From: Flavisolibacter sp.
GTDB lineage: Bacteria; Bacteroidota; Bacteroidia; Chitinophagales; Chitinophagaceae
DNA length: 6,081 nt
Assembly (NCBI GenBank): GCA_025936195.1
Contig: JAICTW010000187.1
Span: 1 to 6,081, forward strand
Reading direction: 5' to 3'
In this document: piece after piece, positions 1-5,948 of the stretch
Position numbering within the stretch: position 1 is the first letter of the stretch
Layout: each line of letters begins with the position of its first letter
Notes under the pieces: model-generated
Told to the model about the DNA's origin: nothing
The model's database searches: none
Seen by the model: only the letters and a program-made list of their open reading frames with translations
Program-made: the position numbers and the translations under genes

Positions 1-936
1 GGCATTGATGTAGTTGCTATCAACGACCTCACCAGCCCGAAAGTTTTAGCCCATTTGTTGAAATATGATACAGCTCAGGGACGCTTTGGACAGGATGTAA
101 AGGCAACTGAAAATTCGATCATTGTAAATGGCGAAGAAATTAAAATATATGCTCAGAAAGATCCGGCACAAATTCCATGGGGCGAACACGGAGTGGATGT
201 TGTGCTGGAATGTACCGGCTTCTTCACTGATAAAACAAAAGCAGAAGCACACCTGAAAGCAGGCGCAAAGAAAGTGGTGATCTCTGCACCGGCTACTGGC
301 GATCTGAAAACAATTGTATTCAATGTAAACCATAATATACTGGATGGATCTGAAACCGTTATTTCCTGTGCATCCTGCACTACCAACTGTTTGGCGCCAA
401 TGGCAAAAGTGCTGGATGATTCCTATGGAATTGTAAATGGTTTGATGACTACCATTCATGCGTACACCAATGATCAAAACACACAAGATGCTCCGCATCC
501 AAAAGGTGATTTGAGAAGAGCAAGAGCAGCTGCGCAAAATATTGTTCCGAACAGCACCGGTGCGGCCAAAGCAATTGGATTGGTGTTGCCAAACCTGAAA
601 GGCAAGTTGGATGGCTCTGCTCAACGTGTTCCCACGCTTACCGGTTCTTTAACTGAGTTGACTGCTGTTTTAAATAAAAAAGTAACCAAGGAAGAAGTGA
701 ACGCTGCTATGAAAGCTGCTGCCAATGAAAGCTATGGTTATAACGAAGATGAAATTGTGAGCAGCGATATTATTGGTATGACGTTCGGGAGTTTGTTTGA
801 TGCTACACAAACAAGAGTGCAAACGGTTGGTGATACGCAATTGGTAAGAACTGTAAGCTGGTACGATAACGAAATGAGTTACGTATCGCAATTGGTTCGC
901 ACCGTACATTACTTTGCTAAGTTGATCAGCAAATAA
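1..936 (+). CDS. gap: Type I glyceraldehyde-3-phosphate dehydrogenase, 5' end missing
   Basis: Cytoplasmic glycolytic enzyme that converts glyceraldehyde 3-phosphate, NAD and phosphate to 1,3-bisphosphoglycerate. The frame is open from base 1, so 311 residues are visible; about 25-35 N-terminal residues, including the Gly-rich dinucleotide loop, lie off the left edge. The internal TTG at 55 is not a real start, because family sequence (VVAINDL) continues upstream of it. Visible landmarks are the Asp of INDL (bases 25-27), whose position suggests NAD preference; the ASCTTNC motif with catalytic Cys at 376-378; the catalytic His of IHAYTNDQ at 457-459; the phosphate-site segment [10 protein letters not shown]; and the C-terminal WYDNEMSY. 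The [14 protein letters not shown] loop resembles the longer variant seen in streptococcal-type GAPDH rather than the shorter Geobacillus form. All visible catalytic residues are present. The gene ends with TAA and an intrinsic terminator, so it is probably not cotranscribed efficiently with the genes to its right. Confidence 0.97.
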   Translation, partial: GIDVVAINDLTSPKVLAHLLKYDTAQGRFGQDVKATENSIIVNGEEIKIYAQKDPAQIPWGEHGVDVVLECTGFFTDKTKAEAHLKAGAKKVVISAPATGDLKTIVFNVNHNILDGSETVISCASCTTNCLAPMAKVLDDSYGIVNGLMTTIHAYTNDQNTQDAPHPKGDLRRARAAAQNIVPNSTGAAKAIGLVLPNLKGKLDGSAQRVPTLTGSLTELTAVLNKKVTKEEVNAAMKAAANESYGYNEDEIVSSDIIGMTFGSLFDATQTRVQTVGDTQLVRTVSWYDNEMSYVSQLVRTVHYFAKLISK

Positions 937-962
937 ATTTCTCAAAACGAATAATTCTCAAG

Positions 963-997
963 GTCGCAATACCCCTATTGCGGCTTTGTTTTTGTTT
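963..997 (+). terminator. Intrinsic terminator after gap
   Basis: A 9-bp stem (963-971 with 976-984, one G-U pair) closes a CCCC loop and is followed by a T-rich tract (985-997, interrupted by G). It lies 26 bases after the gap stop codon. This is a textbook rho-independent shape and separates gap from the following toxin-antitoxin and pgk genes. Confidence 0.85.
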
Positions 998-1006
998 GTA
1001 AGTTTG
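976..1006 (+). promoter_or_regulatory. Candidate Bacteroidota promoter for the toxin-antitoxin/pgk unit
   Basis: TAAGTTTG at 999-1006 matches the Bacteroidota -7 consensus TAnnTTTG exactly. A TTG at 978-980, 18 bases upstream, could be the -33 element, although it lies inside the right arm of the gap terminator. Transcription would start near 1011-1014, giving a leader of only about 10 bases before the ATG at 1023. The consensus match is seen directly; promoter activity is inferred. The surrounding DNA is T-rich, so a chance match is possible. Confidence 0.45.
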
Positions 1007-1022
1007 TGATAAACAATCCTGC

Positions 1023-1262
1023 ATGGAAGCTTTGCTAAAACGAATAACCAGTGACTCAAAAATATTCGGAGGTAAACCTATAATACGCGGTTTGCGTTTT
1101 AGTGTAGCCGATGTTTTAGGTTATCTTGCCGCAGGCATGTCGGCAGAAGAACTTCTTTCTGAATTCCCTTTTTTAGAATCTGATGATATTAAAGCAGTCT
1201 TATTGTATGCTGCCGAAAAAATCAATCATCCCATTATCAAGGTTGAATTAAATGCAGCATGA
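1023..1262 (+). CDS. DUF433 family antitoxin (VapB-like)
   Basis: Small 79-residue protein matching the DUF433 family. The conserved N-terminal pattern is RITSDSKIFGGKPIIRG at about residues 7-23, followed by LGYLAAGMSAEELLSEFP and the SDDIKAVLLYAA helix. These form the helix-turn-helix-like fold typical of the family. DUF433 proteins are usually the first gene of a type II toxin-antitoxin pair: they bind and neutralise the PIN-like partner and probably bind their own promoter. The ATG at 1023 is chosen because the family motif begins within seven residues. There is no clear Shine-Dalgarno sequence, which is normal for Bacteroidota. The last 11 bases overlap the toxin gene in another frame, the usual arrangement for such pairs. 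Length is normal for the family. Confidence 0.88.
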   Translation: MEALLKRITSDSKIFGGKPIIRGLRFSVADVLGYLAAGMSAEELLSEFPFLESDDIKAVLLYAAEKINHPIIKVELNAA

Positions 1263-1617
1263 CCAATTAGAATTTTGGATTGACATTAATCTGCCAGCTC
1301 GATTAGCTCAATGGATTAAGGAAGAATACAACATTGCCGCCAAAACGTTTGTAGAATTAAATTATTACACTGCCTCGGACGTAGAAATTTTTCAATCTGC
1401 CGCTCTTCATCCAAATATTGTGGTGATTACCACTAAAGACTATGATTTTGTTACAATCAAAAACCAACAAGGAAATAAGCCACGAATTCTCTATTTGAAT
1501 ATTGGTAATGTAAACAATAAAGAACTGCGTCAAATTTTTGATTTGTTTTTTGCAAATGCACTTAAAATTTTAATTGAAACTGATCAACCAATTGTTGAAA
1601 TAAAAAAGGAAATATGA
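1252..1617 (+). CDS. DUF5615 PIN-like toxin (VapC/Mut7-C type)
   Basis: A 121-residue protein with the DUF5615 pattern: FWIDINLP at residues 8-15 with the first acidic residue Asp11; ASDVEIF at 41-47 with Asp43 and Glu45; [10 protein letters not shown] at 57-66 with Asp63 and Asp65; and the [18 protein letters not shown] segment toward the C-terminus. The acidic residues are those expected to bind metal in PIN-like ribonucleases, so the gene appears intact. Family knowledge predicts an RNA-cleaving toxin held inactive by the upstream DUF433 protein; the RNA target cannot be told from sequence. The start at 1252 lies inside the antitoxin gene, and the stop TGA (1615-1617) shares ATGA with the pgk start, so translation of all three genes may be coupled. 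A toxin joined this closely to a core glycolytic gene is odd. Confidence 0.87.
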   Translation: MQHDQLEFWIDINLPARLAQWIKEEYNIAAKTFVELNYYTASDVEIFQSAALHPNIVVITTKDYDFVTIKNQQGNKPRILYLNIGNVNNKELRQIFDLFFANALKILIETDQPIVEIKKEI

Positions 1618-2810
1618 GCAAGTTTAAAGACTTTAATTTCAAAGGGAAGAAAGCATTGGTCCGTGTTGACTTCAACGTTCCTCTCGATAAAGAATACAAC
1701 ATTACTGATGACACAAGAATAACTGCCGCTATTCCCACCATTAAAAAAATTTTAAACGACGGGGGCAGTGTTATTCTCATGTCACACCTTGGCCGCCCGA
1801 AAGAAGGTCCAACCGAAAAATATTCACTCAAACACCTGGTAAAACATTTGAGTGACCTGTTGGGAAAACCCATTCAATTTGCCAGTGATTGCATCGGTGA
1901 AGAGGCTTTTCAAAAAGCAAAAGCATTAAAACCCGGTGAAGTATTGTTGCTGGAAAATCTTCGCTTTTACAAAGAAGAAGAAAAGGGACATGAAGGCTTT
2001 GCAGAAAAACTTTCTAAGTTAGGTGATGTGTATGTGAACGATGCCTTTGGAACAGCACACAGGGCACATGCTTCCACTGCTGTTATTGCCAGGTTCTTTT
2101 CACCCGAAAACAAAATGTTCGGACTATTGATGGAAGGTGAAGTAAGCAGCGCCGAAAAAGTTTTGCATAGTGCACAAAAACCTTTTTGCGCCATTATTGG
2201 TGGAGCAAAGGTTTCTGATAAAATTCTCATCATTGAAAATCTTTTGGAAAGAGCAACCGATATTATCATTGGCGGCGGCATGGCTTACACATTTTTTAAA
2301 GCCATGGGCGGACAAATTGGAAAATCATTGGTAGAAGAAGACAAGTTAGACACTGCAAAAGATCTTTTGAAAAAAGCAGAAGCAAAAGGAGTGACTATTC
2401 ACCTGCCTGCCGATTCTATTATTGCCGACAAATTTGCTGAAGATGCCGAAGTGTCTTCTTCATTGAGCAATACCATTCCTGATGGTTGGATGGGATTGGA
2501 CATTGGTGAAATGGCTTGCGAAACGTTTACAAAAGTGATCCATAATTCAAAAACGATTTTATGGAACGGGCCAATGGGTGTTTTTGAAATGAAGAAATTT
2601 CAACACGGAACCAAATGTGTGGCACAGGCCATTGCAGAAGCAACAGAGAAAGGTGCGTTCTCTTTAATTGGTGGTGGTGATAGTGTTTCCGCCATCAACC
2701 AGTTTGGCTTTGCTGATAAAGTAAGTTATGTATCAACAGGTGGTGGAGCGATGTTGGAATATTTTGAAGGAAAGGAACTTCCGGGAATCGCAGCCATCAA
2801 AAATGCTTAG
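1614..2810 (+). CDS. pgk: Phosphoglycerate kinase
   Basis: Cytoplasmic glycolytic enzyme transferring phosphate from 1,3-bisphosphoglycerate to ADP. It is complete at 398 residues, typical of bacterial Pgk. The N-terminal substrate domain shows [10 protein letters not shown] (16-25), DTRI with Arg35, SHLGRPKEG (57-65) with His58 and Arg61, [12 protein letters not shown] with Arg117, and [14 protein letters not shown] with Arg150. The C-terminal nucleotide domain shows [10 protein letters not shown] (194-203) with Lys199 and Lys203, [21 protein letters not shown] (about 352-360) and [10 protein letters not shown] (374-383). No key residue is missing. The ATG at 1614 overlaps the toxin stop by four bases and is preceded by AAGGA (1606-1610), an unusually Shine-Dalgarno-like sequence for this group. 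I saw no exact TAnnTTTG box in the last 110 bases upstream, so pgk may depend on the promoter before the antitoxin gene or on read-through from gap. Confidence 0.98.
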   Translation: MSKFKDFNFKGKKALVRVDFNVPLDKEYNITDDTRITAAIPTIKKILNDGGSVILMSHLGRPKEGPTEKYSLKHLVKHLSDLLGKPIQFASDCIGEEAFQKAKALKPGEVLLLENLRFYKEEEKGHEGFAEKLSKLGDVYVNDAFGTAHRAHASTAVIARFFSPENKMFGLLMEGEVSSAEKVLHSAQKPFCAIIGGAKVSDKILIIENLLERATDIIIGGGMAYTFFKAMGGQIGKSLVEEDKLDTAKDLLKKAEAKGVTIHLPADSIIADKFAEDAEVSSSLSNTIPDGWMGLDIGEMACETFTKVIHNSKTILWNGPMGVFEMKKFQHGTKCVAQAIAEATEKGAFSLIGGGDSVSAINQFGFADKVSYVSTGGGAMLEYFEGKELPGIAAIKNA

Positions 2811-2855
2811 CCAACTACTCACTGCTTGCTATTCACTACTCGCTTCTTATGACAG

Positions 2856-2893
2856 AATTACACACCACTAAACATGGTGTGTAATTTGTTGTT
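2856..2893 (+). terminator. Intrinsic terminator after pgk
   Basis: A perfect 12-bp inverted repeat (2856-2867 with 2875-2886) with a 7-base loop is followed by a short T-rich stretch (TTTGTTGTT). It sits 45 bases after the pgk stop and 49 bases before lemA. The T tract is weak, but the stem is long and exact, so termination is likely. The stem is AT-rich at its base and could also act from the other strand. Confidence 0.75.
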
Positions 2894-2902
2894 AGCCCTT
2901 CC

Positions 2903-2916
2903 GTACTTTGAAGTAC
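2903..2916 (+). promoter_or_regulatory. Palindrome over a near-consensus -7 box upstream of lemA
   Basis: A 14-base palindrome, GTACTT-TG-AAGTAC, lies 25 bases before the lemA ATG. It contains TACTTTG (2904-2910), one base short of the Bacteroidota -7 consensus TAnnTTTG; a TTTG at 2885-2888 is a poor -33 candidate because the spacing is short. The leader after it is A-rich, typical of the phylum. It could be the lemA-operon promoter with an operator on it, or a chance palindrome. The symmetry is seen directly; the role is inferred. Confidence 0.35.
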
Positions 2917-2941
2917 ATTTATTCAACTAAAAACTAAAAAC

Positions 2942-3568
2942 ATGAGACGTACAAGTCCGGTTCTTCTAATTGTTTTAGGTATCGTTGTGATCCTTCTCTT
3001 TTGGGGATGCAGCGGTTACAATGGTTTGGTTAAACAAGATGAGAATGTAAAGAAAGTTTGGAACAATGTTCAATCTCAATACCAGCGCCGTTCTGATCTC
3101 ATTCCAAATCTGGTGAACACCGTTAAGGGTGAAGCCAGTTTTGAACGCGGCACTTTAACCGATGTAGTGAATGCAAGAGCAAAAGCCACTTCTGTTCAGA
3201 TCAATGCGGATAACCTGACACCGGAAAAACTTCAGCAGTATCAACAGGCACAGGGACAATTGTCCGGTGCATTGGGAAGATTGCTGGCCGTTGCAGAAAA
3301 TTATCCGAACCTGCAAACCAATCAGGCCTTTCAAAATTTAATGGCTGAATTGGCAGGAACGGAAAACCGGATTGCTGTGGCAAGAAATGATTTTAATGCT
3401 GCGGTCCAGGAGTATAATGTTCGTGTTCGAAGGTTTCCAACTAATCTTTTGGCCGGCATCATGGGCTTTCATCCAAGAGAAGGTTTCACTGCAGATCCCG
3501 GAACACAAAATGCTCCGAAAGTCAATTTTGAAAATCAACCTTCCGTTAATTTCGATTCAACAAAATAA
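2942..3568 (+). CDS. lemA: LemA family membrane-anchored protein
   Basis: A 208-residue LemA-family protein. Residues about 5-22 form one hydrophobic segment (PVLLIVLGIVVILLFWG), with the rest expected outside the cytoplasmic membrane. The LemA helical core follows: YNGLVKQDENVKKVWNNV, then QYQRRSDLIPNLVNTVKG (about 47-64), LLAVAENYPNLQTNQAFQNL in the middle, and AVARNDFNAAVQEYNVRV before FPTNLLAGIMGF, all characteristic of the family. Length and order of motifs are normal. The molecular role of LemA is not settled; it is a helical-bundle envelope protein often found beside TPM-domain proteins, as here. Cys23 directly follows the hydrophobic stretch (FWGC), but the Trp makes it a poor lipobox, so a transmembrane anchor is the safer reading. 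The TAA stop is followed by three bases and then the next start, in the same frame. Confidence 0.95.
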   Translation: MRRTSPVLLIVLGIVVILLFWGCSGYNGLVKQDENVKKVWNNVQSQYQRRSDLIPNLVNTVKGEASFERGTLTDVVNARAKATSVQINADNLTPEKLQQYQQAQGQLSGALGRLLAVAENYPNLQTNQAFQNLMAELAGTENRIAVARNDFNAAVQEYNVRVRRFPTNLLAGIMGFHPREGFTADPGTQNAPKVNFENQPSVNFDSTK

Positions 3569-3571
3569 GCA

Positions 3572-4033
3572 GTGAGAATTTTTCCCTGGCAAAAGAAAAC
3601 AGAATTCTTCACCGAAGAAGAAAAAAAGCAATTGGTGGATGCCATTCAAAAAGCCGAACATCAAACCAGTGGTGAAGTGCGGATTTTTGTAGAATCGAAA
3701 TGCCGTTATGTAGATGCATTGGACAGGGCCCAGGAAATTTTTTCCGGCTTAAAAATGTATGAAACCGAATTGCGAAATGCAACGCTTATTTATGTGGCTG
3801 TGAAAGACAGGCAGGCTGCGGTTTTTGGCGATCAGGGCATTCATCAGAAAGTGGGAGAGCAGTATTGGCAGGATGTTGTAAAAAAGATGTTGCTTCAATT
3901 CAAAAATCAAAAACTGGTGGATGGCGTTTGCCAGGGAATTCATGATTTGGGAGAAGCCCTTAAATTATACTTTCCTTATAATTCAAATACCGATAAAAAT
4001 GAACTGCCCGATGAAATTGTTTTCGGCAGATAA
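3572..4033 (+). CDS. TPM-domain protein, cytoplasmic form
   Basis: A 153-residue TPM-domain (TLP18.3/Psb32/MOLO-1) protein without signal peptide or membrane segment. FFTEEEKKQLVDAIQKAE opens the domain at about residue 12, followed by TSGEVRIFVESKCRYVDALD, ATLIYVAVKDRQAAVFGDQG (about 70-89), and the C-terminal NELPDEIVFGR, an ending I associate with Bacteroidota members of this family. The start is GTG at 3572: the lemA stop lies in the same frame only three bases earlier, so no longer N-terminus is possible, and the next downstream Met (about residue 65) would remove half the domain. Plant TLP18.3 has been reported to have acid phosphatase activity, but the bacterial function is unknown. 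Its position between lemA and a second TPM gene points to a shared envelope-related role. Sure of the family, not of the activity. Confidence 0.93.
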   Translation: MRIFPWQKKTEFFTEEEKKQLVDAIQKAEHQTSGEVRIFVESKCRYVDALDRAQEIFSGLKMYETELRNATLIYVAVKDRQAAVFGDQGIHQKVGEQYWQDVVKKMLLQFKNQKLVDGVCQGIHDLGEALKLYFPYNSNTDKNELPDEIVFGR

Positions 4034-4036
4034 CGA

Positions 4037-4843
4037 ATGAAGAAATTAGCACTCCTTATAAGTTTACTGTTATCCGTTTGTGCTTTTGCGCAAATAGATA
4101 ATGTTGTACCCAAGCGTCCGAACCCGCCGCGACTCGTCAACGATTTTGCCAATGTATTAACACCGGACCAGGTGGATGCACTGGAAAGAAAATTAGTCGC
4201 GTACGATGACAGTACGTCCAATCAAATTGCTATTGTTCTTCTTCCAACGATCACGGATAAAAGCGGACAGGAATATCCGATTGAAGATGTTGGATTAAAG
4301 ATTTTAAGAGACTGGGGTGTTGGCAATCAAAAGAACAATAACGGTATTGTGATCCTTGCAGCCATGCAGGAACACAAGTTAAGAATTGAAGTGGGTTATG
4401 GCTTGGAAGGCGCCATTCCGGATATGATTGCAAAAGCGATCATTGAAACGGATCTGCGGCCAAATTTCAAAAGCGAAGATTATTATCGCGGGCTTGATAA
4501 TGCTATAAACTCCATTATTAAAGCCGCTGCCGGTGAATACAAAGCACCGGAAGGTTATGATCAGCGGGGGCAAAACAAGGGAAAAGGAATTGGGAAAATC
4601 ATAGTCGGCATCATTATTCTTTTTTTTATTCTTAGCATGTTTGGCGGTGGAGGTCGCGGTGGCGGAGGTTATATGTCGAGAAGAGGAAGTGGCTGGCTTG
4701 GTCCGTTTATTTTAGGAAGCATGTTGGGAAGAAGCAGTGGTGGTGGTGGCTGGTCCGGAGGAGGTGGTGGATTTGGTGGCGGCGGCTTTGGAGGATTTGG
4801 TGGCGGAAGCGGCGGCGGTGGTGGCGCCAGTGGCGGCTGGTAA
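4037..4843 (+). CDS. Secreted, membrane-anchored TPM-domain protein with Gly-rich tail (YgcG-like)
   Basis: A 268-residue protein with four parts. Residues 1-18 are a Sec signal peptide, with likely cleavage AFA|Q at 18/19; Cys15 lacks a proper lipobox. A TPM domain at about 33-165 carries LVNDFANVLTPDQVDALE, DWGVGNQKNNNGIVILAA and the highly conserved RIEVGYGLEGAIPD, then the YYRGLDNAI helix. A basic linker precedes one transmembrane segment at about 186-201 (KIIVGIIILFFILSMF). The tail, 203-268, is almost all Gly with Ser, Phe and Arg, ending GGASGGW, common in this family. The TPM domain should therefore lie outside the cytoplasm, with the tail on the other side of the membrane. It begins three bases after the previous stop, in the same frame, so it is surely cotranscribed with lemA and the first TPM gene. 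The biochemical activity is not established. Confidence 0.94.
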   Translation: MKKLALLISLLLSVCAFAQIDNVVPKRPNPPRLVNDFANVLTPDQVDALERKLVAYDDSTSNQIAIVLLPTITDKSGQEYPIEDVGLKILRDWGVGNQKNNNGIVILAAMQEHKLRIEVGYGLEGAIPDMIAKAIIETDLRPNFKSEDYYRGLDNAINSIIKAAAGEYKAPEGYDQRGQNKGKGIGKIIVGIIILFFILSMFGGGGRGGGGYMSRRGSGWLGPFILGSMLGRSSGGGGWSGGGGGFGGGGFGGFGGGSGGGGGASGGW

Positions 4844-4853
4844 AATATTTTTT

Positions 4854-5081
4854 ATGAGAGAGTATGTGATAGATGTTTCAAAAATTGAGGAACTGCAAAC
4901 GCTCAATGATAAAGATGAGTTGGAAAAAATTTTTTCGAGAGCACAGAGCACCATTGTCAATGGAGAAAAAGTGATTCTTATCCGAAAGGATAAAAATGGA
5001 AAGAGTGAAAAGTTTGATGAGATGAGTACGGAGAGTGAATTAGAGGAGTATAGGGAAAGAGTGTTTCGGTATTTGGGTTAA
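4854..5081 (+). CDS. Small conserved-looking hypothetical protein at the end of the lemA operon
   Basis: A 75-residue, highly charged, soluble protein of unrecognised family. The first half (YVIDVSKIEELQTLNDKDEL) leads into EKIFSRAQSTIVNGEKVILI, a short amphipathic stretch followed by a probable beta hairpin (NGEKVILIRKDKNGKS). The C-terminus, TESELEEYRERVFRYL, looks helical. There is no signal peptide, membrane segment, Cys or metal motif. The ATG at 4854 is preferred because the frame upstream of it runs through the Gly-rich tail of the previous gene and yields only low-complexity Ala/Val sequence. It lies 10 bases after that gene's stop with no terminator between, so it is probably the last gene of the operon. 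Composition and periodic hydrophobic residues look like a real protein. No function is proposed. Confidence 0.75.
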   Translation: MREYVIDVSKIEELQTLNDKDELEKIFSRAQSTIVNGEKVILIRKDKNGKSEKFDEMSTESELEEYRERVFRYLG

Positions 5082-5119
5082 TGATATGGCTTATGTGAGG
5101 CACAAGCTGCGGCTAAAAA
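5081..5119 (+). repeat. Direct repeat, left copy, beside the second toxin-antitoxin module
   Basis: Left member of an imperfect 39-base direct repeat whose partner is at 5893-5931. By hand alignment 29 of 39 positions agree, including an unbroken 11-base block GTGAGGCACAA (5095-5105) and a further GCGGCT (5109-5114). It fills most of the short gap between the plus-strand hypothetical gene and the 3' end of the minus-strand toxin. Confidence 0.6.
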
Positions 5120-5130
5120 TTTGTAAGATT

Positions 5131-5587
5131 TTATTCACCTACCTGCTTTAAAGTTTCTTTTACTAACTGCTCGCTCAAGCGAAAATCTGTTTGGTTAACT
5201 TTATCAAGCAATGGTCTGAGCAATGGTATGTATCCATTTTGTTTGGCTTGCACCAGCACACCTAATGTTCCGGTTATCGTCACACCTAATTTTTGGGCGA
5301 GTTTCCGTCCCTTTAATTCATCAATAATCAAAAGGGAATCTTTTATTTCCAATGCCAGGGCAATGGCACTTGCTTCTCCTTTATCAAGTGCCACTTCTAA
5401 AACAACCTCTGGCTTAATGCATTTTTAGAATTTTCTATTCTTATCCAGTCTGGAAGGGAATGACCGAATTCGTCTGCAACAACTTGAGTAGTGACGACTT
5501 CTCCAAAAATTTTTGCAATAGGTGCAACTCTTCAATTTTATCGAGAAGAATAAGACAACTAGTGTCGGATATGATAGTTGCCGGCAT
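5131..5587 (-). pseudogene. DUF3368 PIN-like toxin, broken by two frameshifts
   Basis: The minus strand encodes all parts of a DUF3368 toxin, but in three frames. From the ATG (5587-5585) it reads MPATIISDTSCLILLDKIEE, the family N-terminus with catalytic Asp8, and then runs out of frame. The next frame gives FGEVVTTQVVADEFG and LPDWIRIENSKNAL. The third gives KPEVVLEVALDKGEASAIAL, LLIIDELKGRK, GVTITGTLGVLV and a normal C-terminus ending in TAA (5133-5131). One missing base at the A5/T5 run (5505-5514) and one near 5411-5426 would restore a single 152-residue protein, the usual family length. As written, translation from the ATG stops early. The start overlaps the 3' end of the UPF0175 antitoxin gene by 29 bases, the standard layout for this pair. 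It may be true decay or a sequencing indel error; both breaks are losses of one base at short homopolymers. Confidence 0.85.
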
Positions 5588-5807
5588 TTTTTATATCATT
5601 TGCTAATTCACCGGGATCGTAGTTAAAAACAGGCACATTGTACTTGCTCAAAAGTTCCATAAATGTTCTTTTACTATATTCGGCAAGTTCAGCAGCCTGC
5701 CCAAGTGAAAGCTTGCCTTGTTCGTAAAGCTTAATTGCCAGCAGCATTGCAGCTTCATGGCCATCGAGGTCTAAAGTATCAGGTATATTTAGCGTAAGCG
5801 ATTCCAC
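5559..5807 (-). CDS. UPF0175 family antitoxin
   Basis: An 82-residue protein of the UPF0175 family, the usual antitoxin partner of DUF3368 toxins. Conserved segments are SLTLNIPDTLDL at residues 3-14, the helix EAAMLLAIKLYEQGKLSLGQ at about 18-37, AAELAEYSKRTFMELLSKY as a helix-turn-helix-like DNA-binding part, and a C-terminal VFNYDPGELANDIKNA that would contact the toxin. The start is GTG (5807-5805): an in-frame stop lies two codons upstream and the family match begins at once. The gene is intact although its toxin gene is not, so it could remain as an orphan antitoxin. No convincing -7 box was found just upstream on the minus strand, and no Shine-Dalgarno is evident. Confidence 0.88.
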   Translation of the reverse strand: MESLTLNIPDTLDLDGHEAAMLLAIKLYEQGKLSLGQAAELAEYSKRTFMELLSKYNVPVFNYDPGELANDIKNAGNYHIRH

Positions 5808-5892
5808 TTTTTAAAAATAATCAAATTTTGAGAGAATGGCTGCGTATGTAGCTCACTAATAAATGAAAGTTTATGAAATGGATATAAATTTT

Positions 5893-5931
5893 ATGATGCG
5901 TCTTGGGTGAGGCACAAATCGCGGCTGAAGA
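5893..5931 (+). repeat. Direct repeat, right copy, beside the second toxin-antitoxin module
   Basis: Right member of the 39-base direct repeat described at 5081-5119, same orientation, 812 bases away; the two copies enclose the whole UPF0175/DUF3368 module. It lies in the 141-base gap (5808-5948) between the antitoxin start and the next minus-strand gene. Apart from the repeat I see only AT-rich sequence and tiny open frames in that gap. Confidence 0.6.
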
Positions 5932-5948
5932 AAGTCGAAGTACCATTA

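Noticed and set aside
46..945. Long minus-strand open frames opposite gap
   Set aside because: They lie antisense to a strongly conserved GAPDH frame and have Cys/Ser/Ile-rich sequences with no family resemblance; shadows of the real gene.
2814..2841. ACTACTC occurring twice, 21 bases apart, just after pgk
   Set aside because: A seven-base word in a low-complexity C/T/A stretch is too short to call a repeat element.
2942..3016. LemA as a lipoprotein with lipidated Cys23
   Set aside because: The residues before the Cys (Phe-Trp-Gly) fit a lipobox poorly, and LemA proteins normally use a transmembrane anchor; kept only as a remark.
4650..4843. Repeated GGTGGC/GGCGGC units as a tandem repeat or CRISPR-like array
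   Set aside because: They are in-frame glycine codons of the TPM protein tail, without regular repeat-spacer spacing.
4737..4853. N-terminal extension of the small hypothetical gene back to 4737
   Set aside because: It overlaps the Gly-rich coding tail in another frame and gives only low-complexity Val/Ala sequence; the ATG at 4854 follows the previous stop and gives a normal protein.
5082..5127. Short frames through the two direct repeats (for example CEAQAAAKNL and GEAQIAAEESRS on the plus strand)
   Set aside because: Both are bounded by an upstream TGA at the aligned position and lack a start codon, so they are not genes; the similarity is explained by the DNA repeat.
5228..5428. Plus-strand 66-codon open frame across the toxin region
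   Set aside because: It is antisense to clear DUF3368 motifs on the minus strand and has no recognisable features.
5400..5520. Programmed -1 frameshifting as the explanation of the split toxin
   Set aside because: Re-reading one base at the A5/T5 run would restore the frame, but a second shift of the same sign is needed near 5415, where there is no good slippery site; decay or sequencing error is simpler.
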